Source: Candidatus Woesearchaeota archaeon (GTDB taxonomy: Archaea > Nanobdellota > Nanobdellia > Woesearchaeales > UBA11576). Taken from it: a stretch of DNA of 10,900 nucleotides. Below the pieces are notes generated by a model, which saw only the letters and a list, made by a program, of their open reading frames with translations, was not told where the DNA came from and ran no database searches. The stretch is taken from the NCBI GenBank assembly GCA_027083015.1, contig JALWQS010000152.1, positions 1 through 10,900 on the forward strand, written 5' to 3'. The position numbers and the translations under genes were made by a program. This document shows, piece by piece, positions 9,592 through 10,900 of this stretch (its first letter is position 1; the number at the start of each line of letters is the position of its first letter).

Positions 9592-10389
9592 TTATGCTAG
9601 TTCTGTCATTATCTTTGCTGCCAGTTTTGAGGTCATATCGTTTATGTCTTTGTTAGGATTCACTTCTACTATGTCGATCATCCTTATGTTTTTCAGTAGT
9701 TTTAGTCTTTGTATAGCATAGATCATTTCCCTTGCTGTCAGGCCTCCTGGTTCTGTATATCCTGTTCCTGGAGCGAATGCCGGGTCGCAGACATCTATGT
9801 CTATGGATAGGTAGCTTTCTCCCCATTCTCTGACTGTTTCTGTTATCGTGTCCATGATATCGTTTATTCCGTGCATCATTATCTGTTTCATGCTGAAGTA
9901 TTTTATTCCGTTCTGTTCAAGGAATTCTTTCTCTTCTCCTGTCCAGTTTCTTATTCCTACCAGTATGACTCTGTTCTTATCTGCTGTTCCTTCTTTTATC
10001 AGGACTTTGAGGTAGTCCTCATGTGTTGGTGGTGAGAAGTCGTTTTCGCAGTCTGGATGAGCATCGAATACTATAAGTCCTGCTCCGTTGTACCTCGAGG
10101 CGAACCCTTTGAAGCTTGCGTATGTTATACTATGATCCCCTCCTAAGAGGCAGGTTCTTGGTGCTATGATGTCTTCAGAGTTCTTCTTTACTGCTTCGTA
10201 TATCGCTTTGTTTGTTGTCTCTATATTATCCTGTTCTATCTCTATCTCTTTTGTCTCGAAACTGGGCACAAATCCTGATTCGTTTAGGTAGAGGTCTTTG
10301 CACTGCTCTATTATCTTGTCGGGCGCTTTTTCGCAACCTTCGGTTTTTCCCATTCCTCCTCTTGAAAAGGGCGCTTTTAGTATTCTCAT
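9592..10389 (-). CDS. Arginase/agmatinase-family ureohydrolase
   Basis: This 265-residue, two-manganese enzyme belongs to the family that splits urea (or a related group) from guanidino compounds. All metal ligands are visible: GGDHS (His86), DAHPD (Asp109, His111, Asp113) and SIDIDVCDP (Asp197, Asp199). The family signature continues as APGTGYTEPGGLT (206-218) and EVNP (242-245). Agmatinase (agmatine to putrescine and urea) is the commonest role in archaea, but arginase, formimidoylglutamase and guanidinobutyrase share these motifs, and the loop after DAHPD (CENDFSPPTHED), which shapes substrate choice, fits none of them clearly to my eye. No ribosome site precedes the ATG at 10389, while an A/T box lies about 28 nt upstream, so it is probably leaderless. 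Confidence 0.9.
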   Translation of the reverse strand: MRILKAPFSRGGMGKTEGCEKAPDKIIEQCKDLYLNESGFVPSFETKEIEIEQDNIETTNKAIYEAVKKNSEDIIAPRTCLLGGDHSITYASFKGFASRYNGAGLIVFDAHPDCENDFSPPTHEDYLKVLIKEGTADKNRVILVGIRNWTGEEKEFLEQNGIKYFSMKQIMMHGINDIMDTITETVREWGESYLSIDIDVCDPAFAPGTGYTEPGGLTAREMIYAIQRLKLLKNIRMIDIVEVNPNKDINDMTSKLAAKIMTELA

Positions 10390-10411
10390 GTTCTTTCTTG
10401 ATGGTTGTCGC

Positions 10412-10423
10412 TTTTTATTTTTT
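10412..10423 (-). promoter_or_regulatory. TATA-like box of the ureohydrolase gene
   Basis: On the minus strand this reads AAAAAATAAAAA, centred about 28 nt before the ATG at 10389. It is A-rich rather than a textbook TATA box. Confidence 0.4.
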
Positions 10424-10434
10424 ACTCCTTGCTT

Positions 10435-10440
10435 AAAAAA
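10435..10440 (-). terminator. T-run after the methyltransferase gene
   Basis: Six T on the minus strand, 22 bases after the methyltransferase stop, with no strong hairpin. It could separate that transcript from the ureohydrolase gene. Confidence 0.35.
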
Positions 10441-10462
10441 CTGTTCTCTTGCTTTTCTTCTA

Positions 10463-10900
10463 TTATTTTTCTTTCTGTTCTTTCTCGCTGTTCTTGATGT
10501 CTGGGTTGGTGTATCTTATTATGGGCATAGGTCCTGTCCAGAATTTTTTTCCTTTCTTCAGCGCTGATGGTTGGAACACCTCATTGTAGATGTACAGTTC
10601 TCCTTTCAGCTCTTTTGATAGTTTATTATCAAGTCCCCACATGAATCCTTTGTCGGGGTTGATGAATATGAAGTCATATCCTGAGATGTCGTGTTTCATA
10701 TAGTCTCCTTGTATCAGTTCGCATCCAAGCCCTAGCTTGTCTCTTATCTCTTTTGCTTTTTCTACGAGATTTTTATCATACTCTATTCCTGTGGCTTTTG
10801 TGAATAATGAGGCGGTCAGTACTATTCTTCCGTCGCCGCATCCAAGATCCAGGAAGTGTTTGTATCTCTCTAGCCCTATCTCTTTGAAGAATGCGTAGCA
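10463..10900 (-). CDS. Class I SAM-dependent methyltransferase, N-terminus outside the window
   Basis: The frame runs uninterrupted from the window edge, giving the last 145 residues. The internal ATG at 10699 is not the real start, because the SAM-binding motif lies before it: YKHFLDLGCGDGRIVLTAS holds the glycine-rich motif I (DLGCGDGR), followed by the acidic strand end GIEYDKN (motif II). DFIFINPDKG sits at the motif IV position. The C-terminal part (KELKGELYIYNEVFQPSAL, then WTGPMPIIRYTNPD) closes the fold and ends in a charged tail. The substrate cannot be told: motif IV is not the NPPY/DPPY of nucleic-acid amino-methylases. A T-run lies after the stop. The gene points the same way as the ureohydrolase, with a 73-bp gap. 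Confidence 0.88.
   Translation of the reverse strand, partial: CYAFFKEIGLERYKHFLDLGCGDGRIVLTASLFTKATGIEYDKNLVEKAKEIRDKLGLGCELIQGDYMKHDISGYDFIFINPDKGFMWGLDNKLSKELKGELYIYNEVFQPSALKKGKKFWTGPMPIIRYTNPDIKNSEKEQKEK

Noticed and set aside
10463..10699. A 78-aa stand-alone gene
   Set aside because: The same frame continues to the window edge and contains the SAM-binding motif, so the internal ATG is not the gene start.
1..10900. tRNA, rRNA, CRISPR array or transposon ends
   Set aside because: I looked for cloverleaf-like arms, evenly spaced repeats and long terminal inverted repeats, and found none.

Overview
The window looks like part of a small, AT-rich archaeal genome, most likely a DPANN lineage such as Woesearchaeota or Pacearchaeota. 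That placement is inferred from gene content and signals, not from a search. The signs are a stand-alone Bud32 kinase of KEOPS, archaeal TATA-like boxes about 25 to 28 nt upstream of start codons (leaderless genes), GGAGGT-type ribosome sites on other genes, and overlapping small membrane-protein genes. There are no rRNA or tRNA genes, CRISPR arrays or insertion sequences that I can see.

Layout. Positions 55-1318 hold bud32 (minus) and an M50-type membrane metalloprotease (plus), diverging from one shared TATA-like box. Positions 1383-3024 are a minus-strand operon: nrdG (radical-SAM activase), two overlapping small membrane proteins, and dut (dUTPase). A plus-strand zinc-ribbon gene (3133-3504) lies next to it. 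Positions 3514-6535 are a second minus-strand operon: nrdR (repressor), the large part of class III ribonucleotide reductase, a separate 66-residue glycyl-radical domain, and a thioredoxin-like protein. A 419-bp control region (6536-6954) follows, with two NrdR-box-like sites, a possible 20-codon leader peptide and RNA-scale inverted repeats. Then come an unrecognised 195-aa protein (minus), a 437-aa protein made of two thymidine-kinase domains (plus), a four-helix membrane protein (plus), an arginase/agmatinase-family enzyme (minus) and a methyltransferase cut by the window end (minus).

The unifying theme is deoxynucleotide supply without oxygen. NrdD plus NrdG make dNTPs, the thioredoxin-like protein could reduce the active-site disulfide, NrdR could sense ATP/dATP and repress, dUTPase makes dUMP and removes dUTP, and thymidine kinase salvages thymidine. 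Two items stand out. First, NrdD is split inside its C-terminal zinc knuckle, so the glycyl-radical loop is its own small protein with its own strong ribosome site. Second, the thymidine kinase is a tandem fusion whose first copy has lost the catalytic Asp-Glu motif while the second keeps every motif. The plus strand is also T-rich (and apparently G-rich) in genes of both orientations, which points to a replication-strand bias.
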